Shown here: positions 63,925-64,000 of the stretch, in pieces
How positions within the stretch are numbered: the first letter of the stretch is position 1
How the letters are laid out: the number at the start of each line of letters is the position of its first letter
Made by a program: the position numbers and the translations under genes
Origin: Oscillospiraceae bacterium
Lineage (GTDB): Bacteria; Bacillota; Clostridia; Oscillospirales; Acutalibacteraceae
Length of the DNA stretch: 64,000 bases
Reading direction: 5' to 3'
NCBI GenBank assembly: GCA_022650485.1
Contig: JALCPP010000012.1
Coordinates: 1-64,000, forward strand
The notes under the pieces: model-generated
The model's database searches: none
Seen by the model: only the letters and a program-made list of their open reading frames with translations
Told to the model about the DNA's origin: nothing

Positions 63925-64000
63925 TTAATGATTTATAAAAGGACCCGTTTCGTGATGATCTTCCGCGGCATAATAGCAGTTGTCCCCCTCCTGCTGTTTG
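63925..64000 (-). CDS. C-terminal end of an unidentified protein (cut by window edge)
   Basis: A minus-strand frame open from the edge gives 24 codons ending in HETGPFINH and TAA, with a Cys and an acidic/His-rich stretch (CYYAAEDHHE). A good terminator follows 8 nt later, which supports it as a true gene end. It is too short to identify. Confidence 0.55.
   Translation of the reverse strand, partial: KQQEGDNCYYAAEDHHETGPFINH

Overview
The window looks like chromosomal DNA of a mid-GC, low-temperature-neutral Firmicute of the class Clostridia, most likely an anaerobic Oscillospiraceae-type bacterium (inference). The reasons are Gram-positive lipoprotein and AGGAGG-type translation signals with frequent GTG/TTG starts, the SigI/RsgI pair, YesM/YesN-type two-component systems, an NfnAB-type ferredoxin-linked transhydrogenase, a bacteriohemerythrin and the trmK-nif3-NFACT gene block. 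No rRNA, CRISPR array or insertion sequence was seen.

Left edge (1-1800): the 3' part of a large serine recombinase gene (catalytic Ser outside the window) reads towards the 3' two thirds of a tRNA-Ala(GGC) gene whose 5' arm is missing. This is the right end of an integrated element and its attachment site.

Sugar island (1.8-29.6 kb): a complete L-rhamnose system. It has rhaM and the rhaSQPT ABC importer (minus), a divergent YesN/YesM pair (plus), then fucO, rhaD, rhaA, rhaB and a cupin-AraC regulator (minus). A glycerol dehydrogenase with a Rex-like box follows. Next comes a second glycoside module: a sugar ABC importer, a GH1 enzyme with the 6-phospho-glycosidase signature, a ROK kinase and a frameshifted GH106-like protein, divergent from another YesM/YesN pair. 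Together they suggest uptake and dismantling of rhamnosylated beta-glucosides: the rhamnose would feed rhaBAD, the glucoside part a kinase/phospho-glucosidase route.

Middle (29.7-48 kb): a bacteriohemerythrin-CheX overlapping pair, a 38-codon membrane peptide gene, a DeoR-phnW-phnX phosphonate operon next to a PHP-phosphoesterase/unknown operon whose promoter carries the same motif, sigI-rsgI, nfnAB, an aldehyde dehydrogenase, asparagine synthetase, an NlpC/P60-like secreted protein with phased GTTAC repeats at its promoter, and murE-murF behind a near-perfect consensus promoter.

Right part (48-64 kb): a radical SAM protein, three glycosyltransferases, a DUF421/DUF4363 pair, and a four-gene exopolysaccharide operon (polymerase, two glycosyltransferases, Wzz/BY-kinase-like protein with a degenerate P-loop). 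The window ends with the housekeeping block DUF1858, trmK, nif3, NFACT (rqcH-like) and the last codons of one more gene.

All calls are from reading the sequence; no database search was run.
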